From Sipunculus nudus (lineage: Eukaryota; Annelida; Sipuncula; Golfingiida; Sipunculidae): DNA of 64,000 nt. The notes beneath the pieces are model-generated. The model ran no database searches and was not told the DNA's origin. It worked only from the letters and a program-made list of their open reading frames with translations. The number at the start of each line of letters is the position of its first letter. Within the stretch, counting starts at the first letter, position 1. The stretch is from NCBI GenBank assembly GCA_026874595.1, contig CM049311.1, positions 42,287,676 to 42,351,675 of the forward strand, read 5' to 3'. The position numbers were made by a program, and so were the translations under genes. Shown one piece after another: positions 49,456 through 60,724 of this stretch.

Positions 49456-49871
49456 TACTTTTTCCGGCAAGCGCCATCTATGTTGACGGAGGACTTTTCA
49501 TTGAAGCCTTTCGGAGCGATATTTACTTTCAAAGTAAGTTCTATGAACTTATGGTTTTAAAAGTCTATGTCAACAAAGAGATTATGTCACCAGTTTACTC
49601 TAGTTGACTCGTTTTATCGAACTTTTTATTGACTTTAGACATATAAACCATTTTAAAGTTTGCAACAAGGATTCACCATTTATCGCTCATCAACTGTTTA
49701 TAGCAACCTGCTGTGTTGCCAACGTGTCTAAGAGCCTTGGGGAAGCCCCTTCCATTGCATTCACAAGGGATAGCTTATGTCTTGCGTAACCGGTGACGCC
49801 AGCTCGAGTACGCTTGGTCACACTCTGATTACCATTCACATAAACAAATCGTCTTCTCCGTGACTTCAATC

Positions 49872-51355
49872 ATGACAAAGCCAAACAAACATAGCAAATG
49901 TGTGAACTGTAATAAGAAAAATGCTAGTGTTCGAATAAGAATCGATGATGATCTATACTGTTCACAGTGTGCAAATAAAAAATGGCCAAACGTTTATGGC
50001 AAAAAAAATAACCAAACCTCTGCTCCGTCACAAAATGTTGACAACCCCTCTCCTCAGTGCAAGAGCAGCGATATTACCATTGATACGTCAACAGATGACT
50101 CACAAAACAATCTAATATGTGATATTCGCAACTGTAAATACAACAATATCTCACAGGGAGAGATGATCAGGTGTTGTTCTTGTAACAACTGGTTTCACTT
50201 GACATGTATGAACATACAGCCTGGGGATGAAGGCCTGATATGGAATTGTAAAAACTGCCGAAACATCCCAACGCAACTTAAACATATTCTTTGTGAACTT
50301 CAGTCCCTCAGACAGGAAAACAAATTAATGAAAGAAGAATTACAAGAATGTCTTAAAGTACAGTCAACTACTGAAAAACTCCTCCGAGAATTGTCTGACA
50401 AATCCTGTAAATGTGCAGAATTGAACCATAGTATATCCAAAACCTCCAGTGAGAGACCTAACATGTCGACAACTCTGCAGGATTCATCAAACAAACAAGC
50501 CTGGTCTGAAGTTGTATCATCCCACTCAAGACGTCACTCTACTGGGACTATCAGAAAACGTGATAATTCTTCTGCTAATAGAGCGAACAATTCTTGTGAC
50601 GACTGGCCATCTTTGAACGAGACCTTCCCTGTACCTTATCACGCAGAGAAACAAAAAAATGATGACACTAACAAAGTAACACCTACAGAAGACCTTGGTC
50701 TACAAAGCTCAGCAGAGTCAAGTTCTTCCGCTTATGTCAATACAAATGGACTTATTGATATTCAATCAAAAAGTCGTGTCTTAATATTTGGTGATTCCTT
50801 AGTGAGAGACTCCTATTCCAGTGTGGCTAACCATTTATGTGACAAGAAAATTTCTGTGTTAAGTACTAGTGGGCTCACACTTGATGATGCTTTGTCCAAA
50901 CTACCAAAAATGCAAAAGATTTGTCAAATGATGATTGTTTAGTGGTTCAAGTAGGCACAAACAACGTTTATCGTGATGACACCCTAACCTTTGTTAACAA
51001 ATACACTGACATGCTGCAAAACACTAGAAGCAGCACCAACTGTAAAATTGTCAGTTTGGCAATCCCTAAATATTTACATGACAGCATTGTAAATAGAAAA
51101 ATCACCATTATAAACAATGAACTGAGAAAGAGATGTGAATCCCTTGAGAATATCATATTTTGTGACTGCTCACCACCTTTGAAAAGGTCTTACTATCGAT
51201 ATGATGGTATACACTTTAGTAAATTCGGCACAATTGCAATGACCGGACAAATTGCCTCTAGCGTTCGATATTTTCAAAAATCGATGTACACTAGTGAAGA
51301 CAGCCTAATGGAATCTCAAAATTTTCACGGAGATCAAACAAAAACATCCATATAA
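49872..51355 (+). pseudogene. CR1/L2 ORF1: zinc ribbon, PHD finger, SGNH esterase; one frameshift
   Basis: From ATG at 49872. Residues 10-33 hold two CxxC pairs (CVNC, CSQC). Residues about 83-130 form a PHD finger: LICDIRNC, MIRCCSCNNWFHLTCM, WNCKNC. A coiled-coil-like LQSLRQENKLMKEELQE follows. From about residue 300 an SGNH hydrolase begins: RVLIFGDSLVRDSY (catalytic serine block). The frame breaks in an A run at 50906-50910 and continues in another frame (to stop 51353-51355): CLVVQVGTNNVYRDD (GTNN block) and YDGIHFSKFG (DxxH catalytic pair). PHD plus esterase is the known ORF1 design of many CR1-like LINEs. Confidence 0.85.
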
Positions 51356-51381
51356 CAGATGATTATTTACTAAGGAATTCA

Positions 51382-54369
51382 GTGGATGTGTACTCTGATC
51401 AGGTTAAAAGTCCTAACGTTAGTATTACAGAACAAACAAGCTCTCACTTATCAGATATTTATCAAGCATTACCTAGCACCAAACCAATTACACCCGATAA
51501 TGAAATTCCACCCTCTCTTCCTTCTATTTTGTCTCAAAACCCAAGTATATATTCTGATTTTAAGCAATATCGACTAGCTAACCAGGGTACCATATTAGGT
51601 CATCTTAACGTTCGTAGTTTGCTACCCAAAATAGAGGAGATTCGCCTCTTGTGTTCTAGTTTAAACCCTCATGTTTTATCATTAACAGAATCATGGTTAG
51701 ATAACCACGTTTTTGATTCAGAGATACAAATTGATGATTATACGATTTTTAGATCAGACAGGAATCGGCATGGCGGAGGAGTTCTCACGTATGTGTTATC
51801 GTCGTTAAAACCGGAGTTGGTCACTTTAAACTCAAATGTCGTTGAATGTGTATGGGTTAAAATAATTTTGGGGAGAAAACCGGTCTTAATCGGTTCTATA
51901 TATAGACCGCCTAATTCCAGTTCCAGTTACATTGATGAATTACTCGATTTACTTGCTTCTGCCCTTAACTCATTCAAACATGTTGTATTACTTGGCGATT
52001 TCAATGTAGACTGCTTACGCTCTGAAACTTATATTGCTAGTAAACTGGACTTGCTCGAAAAAATCTTAGGTCTTAAACAACTTGTAACAGAGCCTACTCG
52101 TATTACTCAGCTCACCTCTACAATGATCGACTTGATATTTTCTTCACATCCTAGCATGCATTCAAATGTGAAAGTTCATCCTTTATGTATAAGTGATCAT
52201 TTTCTTGTGACTACCGTTTTGAATAGACCACCTAGGGTCACAGTAACAAAATCCGGATATTACCGTACCCTTCGTAAATTCAATGAATACAAATTTATCG
52301 ATGAATTATCGAAATCCAATTTTTTTTCAAGAATTATGCAACTTTCTGATGTAAACTTAGCCTGGGAAATGTGGCGCTATGAATTTCTGAGAATTTCTAA
52401 TAACAACGCGCCTTTTATTCGACGTCGCACCAAAGCTCGCGAAAATAAATGGTTCAATAATGATTTACTTAATGAGATTCACTTGCGTGATTATGCACAT
52501 CGGAACGCATTAAGAACAAATCACAGTAATGACTGGTCTGCGTACCGACATCAGCGAAATTATGTTACAAATCTTATCAGATCCACTCGTAGCCAGTATT
52601 ATGCCACGCTGATACAAAAAAATGGCTCCAACCCTGGTTGTGTGTGGAAAGCTTTAAAACACATACTGCCTTCGAAAACCTCCTCGAATAAAGAAAGCGG
52701 AAAGATTGACCCTGATAAATTTAACCATTACTTTACTTCTGTTGGAAAAAATATTAACGATAAATTTCCGAAAACAATATTTACCTGCGATCATATTGGT
52801 AACCCGAATTTGGAATCTTTTGATTTTAATTCAGTTTCGAGTCAATTTGTTTTATCACAGTTGTTGAAAGTAAACTCCAGTATGAAAGAAGATATACTGG
52901 GAATGTCAGGATTTTTCCTTAAGATAGCCGCACCTTATATTTCAGCTCCATTAGCCCACATATTTAACATCTCACTTCAAACCGGCGAGTTTCCAGCAGA
53001 TTGGAAGACCGCTAGGATCACTCCTATATACAAAGGATCTGGATGTAAGGATGATCCAAATAACTACCGACCGATCTCAGTTATAGGCCATGTGCCAAAA
53101 ATAATAGAACAATTCGTTAAATCGCGCCTCATTACGTTTTTTGAAAGTAATAATCTGTTTTCGGATAAACAATTCGCTTATCTTCCTAATCGTTCAACTT
53201 CATTTGCCTTGCACAGCATAATTGACGAATGCTTAATCAGTCTTAATAACAATAATGTTACCGCCGCATGTTTCCTCGATGTAAAAAAAGGTTTTGATAG
53301 CCTTGATCATACTGTCTTACTTACAAAAATGAGCGATTATGGCATAAAAGGTATACCGCTTATGTGGTTCGAAAACTACCTGTCTAATCGTAAGCAAGTG
53401 GTTTATTCTAATGGATTGCTTTCAGAACCACGCACCTTGGACATAGGTACCCCACAGGGCACTGTCCTTGGACCTATATTTTTCCTTTTTTATCTAAATG
53501 ATCTTCCAATGTTCCTCAGTGAGAAATGCGTCATTTATGCTGATGATATTTCAATTTATTCTTCAGCGAATTCAGCCGCTAAAGCTATAGAGTCATTACA
53601 AGTAAATCTCGAAATTGCACTTAAATGGTTTAGAGAGAATCGACTGAGTATAAATCCCCAAAAATCATCATTCATATTATTTGGCCCCAAGTCTAAAACC
53701 AATGGAAATCAACTGAACATTTCCATGGATAACATTACAGTGATGCCGGTTGAACACACAAAGCTTTTAGGTGTTATCATCGACGCTGGTCTTACATGGA
53801 AAAAACATATTCAACTGGTGTGCGACAAAATAGTATCAAAACTAGGTCTCCTTTTCAGATTAAGTAAAACCTTAGATGTCTTTAGCTTAAACACACTTTA
53901 CAATGCCTTAATTCAGAGTCACATTGATTATTGTATATCTGTCTGGGGTAATTCCTCCAAAACGTATTTATTACAACTCCAAAAACTTCAAAATAGAGCT
54001 GCTAGAATTGTTACTAAAACTTATGATACCAATATATCCTCTACATCATTGATTGCAACATTGGGTTGGATGAATGTTAAACAGAGATACCAATATTTTG
54101 TTTCTTTAATGGTCTTTAAATGTTTGTCTGGTAATGTCCCTCCCTCTCTTACGCATACGTTCAACCGTGTTAATAGTGCATATAATACTCGTTTTTCTCA
54201 GGGCTTCAATTTATCATTACCTAAACCAAACAGAGAATCCTTCAAAGCAAGTCTTGCATATGCTGGTCCCATCCACTGGAATTCTTTACCTGTAAGTGTC
54301 AAATCTGCAACCAGTCTCTGCCAGTTTAAATCATTGTACAAGCAATTTATGCCATATAATTTTTCATAG
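51382..54369 (+). CDS. CR1/L2 ORF2: APE endonuclease and reverse transcriptase
   Basis: 995 open codons to TAG (54367-54369). Endonuclease (residues about 70-290): GHLNVRSLLPK, LTESWLD (E), SIYRPPNSS, LLGDFNVDC (about 204), MIDLIFSS, ISDHFLV. RT (about 530-800): NNYRPISVIGHVPKIIE, FLDVKKGFDSLDH, GTPQGTVLGP, catalytic YADD (about 720), LSINPQKSSF, HTKLLGVIID. The C-terminus has LQNRAARIV ... IHWNSLPVSVK. All catalytic blocks are present with no stop or shift. No ATG occurs in frame before the endonuclease; 51382 is a GTG, and the frame opens only 26 bases after the ORF1 stop, so initiation may depend on ORF1 translation. Confidence 0.92.
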   Translation: MDVYSDQVKSPNVSITEQTSSHLSDIYQALPSTKPITPDNEIPPSLPSILSQNPSIYSDFKQYRLANQGTILGHLNVRSLLPKIEEIRLLCSSLNPHVLSLTESWLDNHVFDSEIQIDDYTIFRSDRNRHGGGVLTYVLSSLKPELVTLNSNVVECVWVKIILGRKPVLIGSIYRPPNSSSSYIDELLDLLASALNSFKHVVLLGDFNVDCLRSETYIASKLDLLEKILGLKQLVTEPTRITQLTSTMIDLIFSSHPSMHSNVKVHPLCISDHFLVTTVLNRPPRVTVTKSGYYRTLRKFNEYKFIDELSKSNFFSRIMQLSDVNLAWEMWRYEFLRISNNNAPFIRRRTKARENKWFNNDLLNEIHLRDYAHRNALRTNHSNDWSAYRHQRNYVTNLIRSTRSQYYATLIQKNGSNPGCVWKALKHILPSKTSSNKESGKIDPDKFNHYFTSVGKNINDKFPKTIFTCDHIGNPNLESFDFNSVSSQFVLSQLLKVNSSMKEDILGMSGFFLKIAAPYISAPLAHIFNISLQTGEFPADWKTARITPIYKGSGCKDDPNNYRPISVIGHVPKIIEQFVKSRLITFFESNNLFSDKQFAYLPNRSTSFALHSIIDECLISLNNNNVTAACFLDVKKGFDSLDHTVLLTKMSDYGIKGIPLMWFENYLSNRKQVVYSNGLLSEPRTLDIGTPQGTVLGPIFFLFYLNDLPMFLSEKCVIYADDISIYSSANSAAKAIESLQVNLEIALKWFRENRLSINPQKSSFILFGPKSKTNGNQLNISMDNITVMPVEHTKLLGVIIDAGLTWKKHIQLVCDKIVSKLGLLFRLSKTLDVFSLNTLYNALIQSHIDYCISVWGNSSKTYLLQLQKLQNRAARIVTKTYDTNISSTSLIATLGWMNVKQRYQYFVSLMVFKCLSGNVPPSLTHTFNRVNSAYNTRFSQGFNLSLPKPNRESFKASLAYAGPIHWNSLPVSVKSATSLCQFKSLYKQFMPYNFS

Positions 54370-54710
54370 CTTGTTCACAGGTGCCTTTTCTGTGTCATTA
54401 TGTAATATATTTATTGTGAAATCATGATCTTGCATGTTTTAATTTTTAGTCAGGCCTCTTATTTAAATTTATTTACTCAATATTCGTGTATATCATTTAA
54501 GAATTTTTTTTCTATGATCATTTTAAACCATGTATGTATAACTGTTTTTTATGTATGCATGTATTTTAGTTTCAGTTCTTTCATATTTGCTTTTTTATCT
54601 GTGTACTTATCTATATCATCTAGACCAGGACCCTATTGAAAAACAGCTTTTGCTGAATAGGCTATCCTGGTTAAATATGTATTATAAATAAATAAATAAA
54701 TAAATAAATA

Positions 54711-55221
54711 ATAAGTCATCAACCAGAAGATCAAAAAAGGTTATATAGAATTCTTTAGGTAGACCATCGTTTCCTGGTGTTTTATTACTTTTCATTTCCT
54801 TTAACGCTTCTAGTATATCCTTTTTATCAATTGCGGCATCGCAAATACGAGCCTCCGTATCTTATAATGTCGGAATCTTTAGTTTGGACAAAAAATTTGA
54901 GCAATCTAAATCACTTACGTTAGTCGTCCGTGAATATTTCGTTTGGTAAAAGGATTTGATCTCATCCATAATTTCTTTCGGTGAGCTTAACTCTTTTCCC
55001 TTTGCAATTAATTTCTTTATAATTGATTTATTTTTGTTTCTTTTTTCTAAATTGAAGAAATATTTAGTACAACGTTCTCCTTCTTCAAACCATTGGACTC
55101 TTGATCTAATAATTTGTCGGTCTGTGACACGTGCATAATATTCTTCAAGTTTTTGTTTAGATATATCATATAAACTTTGGCTAGACTGGTCATTTCTATT
55201 TAGATTGTTTTCGGCTCCCGC
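54711..55221 (-). pseudogene. L1-like ORF2, linker and start of RT
   Basis: The minus strand reads VQWFEEGERCTKYFFNLEKR, a hallmark of L1/Tx1 ORF2 linkers, and further on NKTPGNDGLPKEFY and FFDLLVDDL at the CR1 junction. In-frame stops lie at about 55222 (after IIYLEAK) and 54862 (after KIPTL). Confidence 0.85.
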
Positions 55222-56228
55222 TTATTTCGCTTCCAGATAAATGATATCCGATCTTTCTTTCCTCTTTTTTTCCTTTGAATATTTAATAGAAATTTCTCTA
55301 ATTTTGAATTTTAAATATTCCCACCATTGCTGATCGTTTAAATATTTCTTTTGCTTTGTCCTCAGGTGCTTTACATTGTTTTTTATTAGTAATATATAAT
55401 CTGGGTCATTCAGTAATGAAACATTTAGTTTCCAATAGGCAGGACCGTGGGTTTGGCTCGACAGTGAACCTACCGAGCAGATGATGGCCGAATGGTCAGT
55501 TAAGATTACTGGTTTTATCGAAATATTGTTTATATGTGCATTTAGCTCAGCTCCAACAAAGAGATAATCCAGACTACGTTGTCTTATAGGCGTTTTTGAC
55601 CTCCATGTATACTGTGACATTCCTGGGTGTCTTATTCTCCAAAGATCGATTAATCCATATTCAGATAAAATAGATTTTAATAGGTTTACTGATTTAGGTT
55701 TTGACTTAAAATTAGCTTCGTCTGCATCAATATGACTTAAACATAGGTTAAAATCTCCTCCCCATATTATATTAGTGTCCGGATCAAGAGTAAGTATTTC
55801 TAGTATACTCGAGATTTTATTTAAAAAAATAATTTGTTCGGTCTCAGTATTTGGAGCGTACGTGTTTAAAAAAGATATTTTTTACCATTTATCATTGCTT
55901 TTATTAAAATATATCGGCCATTTGTATCGGTATATTTAGTTATCGCCTCCAAGTCAATATTTATCCCGACAAGAATCATGACCCCTCTCGCTAAATTGGT
56001 GCCGTGAGAAAAGAAAATAGCTCCTGGCCATTCTTTCCTCCATTGCGTTTCCACATTTTCTGTACTGTGTGTTTCCTGCAAAAATATAATACTATTGGCA
56101 ATTTTTTCATTTGATAACCAATTGTATATTTGATTTCTTTTCTTACTTTTACCAGAGCCTCTTACATTTATTGTTATTACCGAAAAATTGAATTGAATAT
56201 AGGTAGTCGATTGTTTCTCCTCATGCAT
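55222..56228 (-). pseudogene. L1-like ORF2, APE endonuclease domain
   Basis: From ATG at 56228: VITINVRG, IIFLQETHS (catalytic E), NGRYILIKAMINGKKYLF, then a frameshift in a T/A run near 55870, then LNTYAPNTETEQ, NIIWGGDFNLC (D and N), LSEYGLIDLWRIRHP, RSLDYLFVG and ILTDHSAI (DH pair). All APE blocks are present in order, but the frameshift prevents one product. Confidence 0.9.
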
Positions 56229-56837
56229 GTATATTTCATCCGATAGACTTTGTTCCTGATCTTTACTTTAAACCAAGTTATAAGATCATACACGCCGCCA
56301 CTATTATCAAATGACTCTATATAAACTATAACTATACTTAAACTGAGCTTATCCCGACACATATACCCCGAACCTGACATGCTAACTGAATCATACGTCT
56401 TGACAACATAACAATAAAAGAAAATTAAAATAAAATTCATATATGAACCAAAAAAAAAGGATGCTTGTTGGCGCTGTTCGAGAAATGCAAGTTTTTAGCA
56501 GTAAATTAAATATATGCTAAATGCTTGCGGATATTCGATTTATAGCCAAAAAAATTATATTCGTTTGAGTTATAACCAAAAATGATATAAAGAATTTTAT
56601 ACTCGTAGTATTTTTTGAAAATCGCAGAAAAAAAGAAACAGAACAGACTAGACAGGCTCCGCATAATGTATCAGTCTCCAAGTAATACTAGCGAAGTGCT
56701 TTTGTCATATATCAATAATAAACCTATTTATTCATCAACAAATAAAGTTAATTGAAAATGTTAACCACATTATACACATTTTTAAACAATGTGAAAAAAA
56801 TCCTGTCAAAGGAATAAACATACTTCATTTATTTTTT
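56229..56837 (-). other. L1-like inter-ORF region
   Basis: About 610 bp between ORF1 and ORF2 of the minus-strand LINE, without convincing coding sequence. Longer than the inter-ORF spacer of many L1 elements. Confidence 0.5.
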
Positions 56838-57731
56838 TTACGTTTTTAGTGTAGACGTCATAGGTGGCGTGATCGCAGTTGTGTCAGAGTACGATCTTGG
56901 CGGGTTTTGTTTTGTCGCCTCTGCCCAAGAATAGTAATCCCCCGCCCTAATGAACTTGTGAACCTTGTTTCGCCCGTCTGTGACACACACTGTTCCGTCA
57001 GCTGTCCAACAATCCGAAATAACGTTTTCTCGTTTCAGACTCAAAGCGTTATTGAACATGGCAAACCTTGTTTTGGTTAAGTCTTCATTTATGTAAACCC
57101 CTTTTGTCGTATCACCTGCCATTTTTAAGCGTGACTTTGCTTTCATTATGACGCGTTTTGTCCTGTGCAACACAAACTTGACCAGGATTTGACGGGATTT
57201 ACCTGTAGGCGCAGGGCGACCGACTCGGTGAGACCTCTCGATGTCCCCTGGCTGAATATCAACATTCAAGTGGTATCTGGCCAAGTCTATAATAAAACGA
57301 TCTGTGTCCTGATCCTTATTTTCTGGCCAAGGATTTACAATTCTGATAGAGTTCCGTCTAGAATATTGTTTATGTTTCTCAAGTCCTTCTTCCAACACCG
57401 TTTCCAAGAGTCCATCTATCTTACTTTCATAGTTTCTAAGCCTATGTTCCACCGCGGCATCAACAATGCCTTTCAAGGATGACCTAGTTTCAGAGCTCAG
57501 GACAGCACTCAGGAGTTTTGTGAACCTCTTAACATCATCAGGGAAAAGGGCAGGTTCAATATCCTGCTTTTTGTCTTTAACATTCAGATTTGCCAATGGA
57601 TAATCTTCAGAAGAGTCAAAATTAGCCATATTAGAGCGTTTATTGTTAGGAGTGTTCAAACCTCCGCCGCCAGAAGAGTCACTGAGAAATCTTTTCTTTT
57701 GGACAGACTTTCCTGCTATCTGTGTTGCCAT
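56838..57731 (-). CDS. L1/Tx1-like LINE ORF1 protein
   Basis: An uninterrupted 297-residue frame from ATG (57729-57731) to a stop at 56838, 610 bp upstream of ORF2. Residues about 60-120 look like a helical oligomerisation region (DDVKRFTKLLSAVLSSETR, KIDGLLETVLEEGLEKHKQ). Residues about 124-250 look RRM-like and basic: RRNSIRIVNPWPE, IERSHRVGRP, ILVKFVLHRTKRVIMKAKSR, GVYINEDLTKTR. The IERSHR.G ... VKF ... YINEDLT order is typical of L1-family ORF1 proteins, RNA chaperones that package element RNA. It is intact although ORF2 has several breaks. Confidence 0.85.
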   Translation of the reverse strand: MATQIAGKSVQKKRFLSDSSGGGGLNTPNNKRSNMANFDSSEDYPLANLNVKDKKQDIEPALFPDDVKRFTKLLSAVLSSETRSSLKGIVDAAVEHRLRNYESKIDGLLETVLEEGLEKHKQYSRRNSIRIVNPWPENKDQDTDRFIIDLARYHLNVDIQPGDIERSHRVGRPAPTGKSRQILVKFVLHRTKRVIMKAKSRLKMAGDTTKGVYINEDLTKTRFAMFNNALSLKRENVISDCWTADGTVCVTDGRNKVHKFIRAGDYYSWAEATKQNPPRSYSDTTAITPPMTSTLKT

Positions 57732-57915
57732 TAGTTTGTTTACACAGTGTATCCATAACGGAGACCTTAACCTACATAATACGATCAGTTACAGAGTACA
57801 TTTAACACCTCTGAAAATGTACAATATTGGCAATGATATAATTATTAAGCCTTCAGCCTTTTTAACATGTATGTAAAAGAGCTTTAAACATGGTATAGCC
57901 TAATAAATTCTACAA

Positions 57916-59985
57916 ACTAGACGACCATAGGTCGAACGCTTGCCGGAAATCGGAAGTGAAACACAGACGGACAGAAAGAACATATTGTCGGTTTTCTATT
58001 AATGGAATGACTCCCAGGGACATTGCTGAGAATATGTGGCCCGTAGAATGACATATGAGACAAAAGAACAGGCAAGCAGACAAAACTGACAACAAAAGAC
58101 GAACAGAGGGACATAGTGATTTGTGAGACAAGATTGACACCAGATGACATGACCTAGTGATTGAGAAGATTCAAAGGAAGAAAATGAGTTATAATTTATG
58201 TAATTTAGATTTATAGTTTTGGAGGTATGGCGAATTAATGATATACTTGGGAGGCTCGACTGTAGCGCCCTCTAGCAGACATATTCCGAAGACGACAAAT
58301 GCGTTTCGTATTATTAGTGTATGACATGAGATGTCCCAGTTTTAAAAGGATTCCGTCAAAGCCGTGGCCTGTAGAATGCTATATGTAAGGCGTAAGAACC
58401 AGCAAGCAGGCGATTTTGAGGATAACGGTCAAACAGATGGACACACTGACAAAGTGACAGAAGATTGAAACCAGATGCCTTAATCAGGTTATGGAGAAGA
58501 TTCAAAGGAAGAAAATAAGCTATAGTTTATATAACAGAGGCTTTTGGTGTAGAGATATGGCCAATATAATGGTATGTGTGTGAGGGTCGTGTGCAGCGCC
58601 CACTAGTGGCCATATCCGGAAAATGAAAAATTTATTTCTAGATATTAGTGTAAGACATAAGATGTAATAGTTTCAAAAGGATTCCGTCAAAACTATGGCC
58701 TATAGAATGCTACATGTGAGACGCAAGAGCCAACAATTAAGCAGGCGAATTTGAGGACAACTGACAAACAGACGAAAACACTGACAAAGTGACTCAAGAT
58801 TGAGTCCAGATGACTAATCCAGGTTATGGAGAAGACTCAAAGGAAGAAAACAGCTACAGTTTATGTAACTGAGGTTTATAGTTTTGGAGATATTGCCAAA
58901 GCATGATATGTTGGGAGAGGTTCGAGTTCAGCGCCCCCTAGCGGCCATATCCGGAAAATGAAAAATTTGTTTCGAGATATTAGTGTAAGACTTAAGATGT
59001 TATAGTTTCAATAGGATTCTTTCAAAACTGTGGCCTGTAGAATGCTATATGTGAGACGCAAGAGCAAGAAGGCGAATTTGAGGACAACTGACAAACAGAC
59101 AGACACACTGACAAAGTGTCACAAAATTGTGACCAGATGACTACACTAGGTTATGGAGAAGACTCAGAGGAAGAAAATAAGCTATAGTTTATGTAATTGA
59201 GGCTTATAATTTTGGAGATATGGCCAAAATATGATATGTTCGGGAGGTTCGCTTCCAGCGCCCCCTAGCGACCCTATTCAAAAAATGAAAAAACAGTTTC
59301 GAGATACTAGTGTAGGACTTATAATATGTCAGTTTCAAAAAGATTCCTGCAATAATGTGGCCTTTGGCGCAAGATGAATGAAATCTCGAAATATCTCTAT
59401 TCACGAGATATTTTACGAGATACTGCAAGACTTGTAATAAAATCTTGTAGTACTAGTTGAATGCTTCCTGATGCAAAAAACAAGATCACTCTAGCTTTAA
59501 AACTGACAAAGTTACAAAAATAAGACCCCTTATTTTCGAATATCATGACTTTTCCCCAAAATTTTGTAACCATGGTTACTTCAAATTTGAGTCAGCTACA
59601 CACCAGATGACAGGCCAGGTGATGACGAAAAAAATGAGCTATTGCAGAAGTGGATAAGCCTATTTATGGCGAAGTTATAGTGCAAAAACCGTTAACCATA
59701 CCTGTCGTGACCTTGACCTTTGACCTTTGACCTATTTTAACCAAAAACAATAGGGCACCTAGAAATTATGTTTTTCATCATCCCTGTAAGTTTCAAGGTG
59801 ATTGTGGCAAAATTGTGGCCAGGAGAGTGCAGACAAACAAACAGACAGACAGACAAACAGACATACGCAACTGACCAACATGCTTGCCGAAATCGAAGAT
59901 TTCCGGCAAGCAACAAACAGACAAACAGACATACGCAACTGAGTAATATGCTTGCCGAAATCTTTGATTCCGGCAAGCAACAAAC
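57916..59985 (-). mobile_element. F: Helentron-like element inserted in the L1 5' UTR
   Basis: Minus orientation. The 5' end hairpin GCTTGCCGGAATC-AAA-GATTTCGGCAAGC lies at 59950-59978, followed by GTCTGTTTGTCTG. A second, tandem copy of this 5' end lies at 59882-59911. The body is an array of ~330-bp units (57990-59430) marked on the + strand by GCGCC..CTAG..GCCATAT at 58265, 58596, 58931 and 59258. The 3' end (read minus) has GATTTCCGGCAAGCG, hairpin CGACC-TAT-GGTCG and CTAGT (57920-57916). TAGGTCAAAGGTCAAAGG followed by TCAAGGTCA lies near 59740. No gene. Confidence 0.8.
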
Positions 59986-60704
59986 ATAGTTTTAACTCAC
60001 ATTCCTAATATTTCTACGGAGCCGGTCTCATCTGCGTTTTACTCGAACAGCGCCATCTGGAGGTAACCCATGTAAAATAAAAGCTTGAAAATTAGGCGAG
60101 TTATTGAATTTTTTCTTGAGGCTCTATTGTAGCCACTTGATTTGTCCAGATGCAGGCAACTCACTCTTGGTCACTGGAAGTCGGCTATGCCAGGGTTCCT
60201 GATTTGTTACAGTCGCTGGGGGAGATCCCCTGCTGTGACAGGTGTACAGTAATTCTCAGATCCCACCCTCCCCACCAAGTGTTATGCAGTAATTGTAATT
60301 ATTTGCATGCTTTTCCTTAATTTTAATGCTGTTTCCACTCCATTATACGGAAACTTTTGAAAAGTAATTCAAGGAGTAATCCAGAAGATGCCAATGTTGT
60401 GTTAATGTAGCATATTTATTGTTTTGCAAATTTAAAAGATAAATTTTTGTGTTAAAAAAATAAATATACATTTGTATGCATGATGTGGTGTTATCTGATT
60501 GAGATTTATGATGATGCAATTTAGAATAATGAATCAACTTTTATACAGATATATAAATTATACTGGAAATGTATATAAATATGATTATATATACTTAAAA
60601 TGATGTGATAATAAAATGCAAACATTTGATCATTATTTTCCTGCCTTAGCAAAATTTGAGATCAGGCATTGTTTGCCCTGTATATATATGTATTGTTAAT
60701 ACAA

Positions 60705-60724
60705 CCCCCCCCCCCCCCCCCCCC
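60705..60724 (+). repeat. Homopolymer of 20 C
   Basis: A pure C run inside the resumed part of A5. Another C-rich tract lies at 61070-61085. Confidence 0.95.

Larger units (their letters stand above)
49456..54710 (+). mobile_element. CR1/L2-like LINE, near full length, nested in the L1-like element
   Basis: It interrupts L1 ORF2 between NSSISNGSLT (49455 side) and FFDLLVDDL (54711 side). It has a ~415-bp 5' UTR, ORF1, ORF2 and a ~340-bp 3' UTR ending in TAAATAAATAAA (54686-54710), a microsatellite-like tail typical of the CR1/L2 group rather than poly-A. No clear target duplication was found. The 5' boundary is accurate to a few bases only. Being inside a LINE already full of defects while almost intact, it is the younger insertion. 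Confidence 0.9.
46807..60073 (-). mobile_element. Tx1/L1-like LINE, full length but broken, carrying CR1 and F insertions
   Basis: Minus-strand element with ORF1 (57731-56838), ORF2 (56228-47163, broken) and a 3' poly-A tail, seen as 19 T at 46807-46825. It is flanked by AAAATAAAAAC (46796-46806) and AAAATAAAAGC (60074-60084), a target duplication with one mismatch. Outside these lies family A sequence in the order of uninterrupted copies. The T-rich target on the cleaved strand suits L1-type target-primed insertion. Without the CR1 (~5.25 kb) and F (~2.07 kb) insertions it is about 5.9 kb, a normal LINE length. Confidence 0.85.

Noticed and set aside
57990-59430. Promoter monomers of the L1-like LINE
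   Set aside because: The array is enclosed by the hairpins and CTAGT end of a separate minus-oriented Helentron-like element, so it is better read as an insertion.
59737-59989. CLSVCLFVCL-type open frames resembling cysteine-rich peptides
   Set aside because: They come from the CTGTCTGTTTG stretch and doubled 5' end of element F; the same letters appear in several frames.
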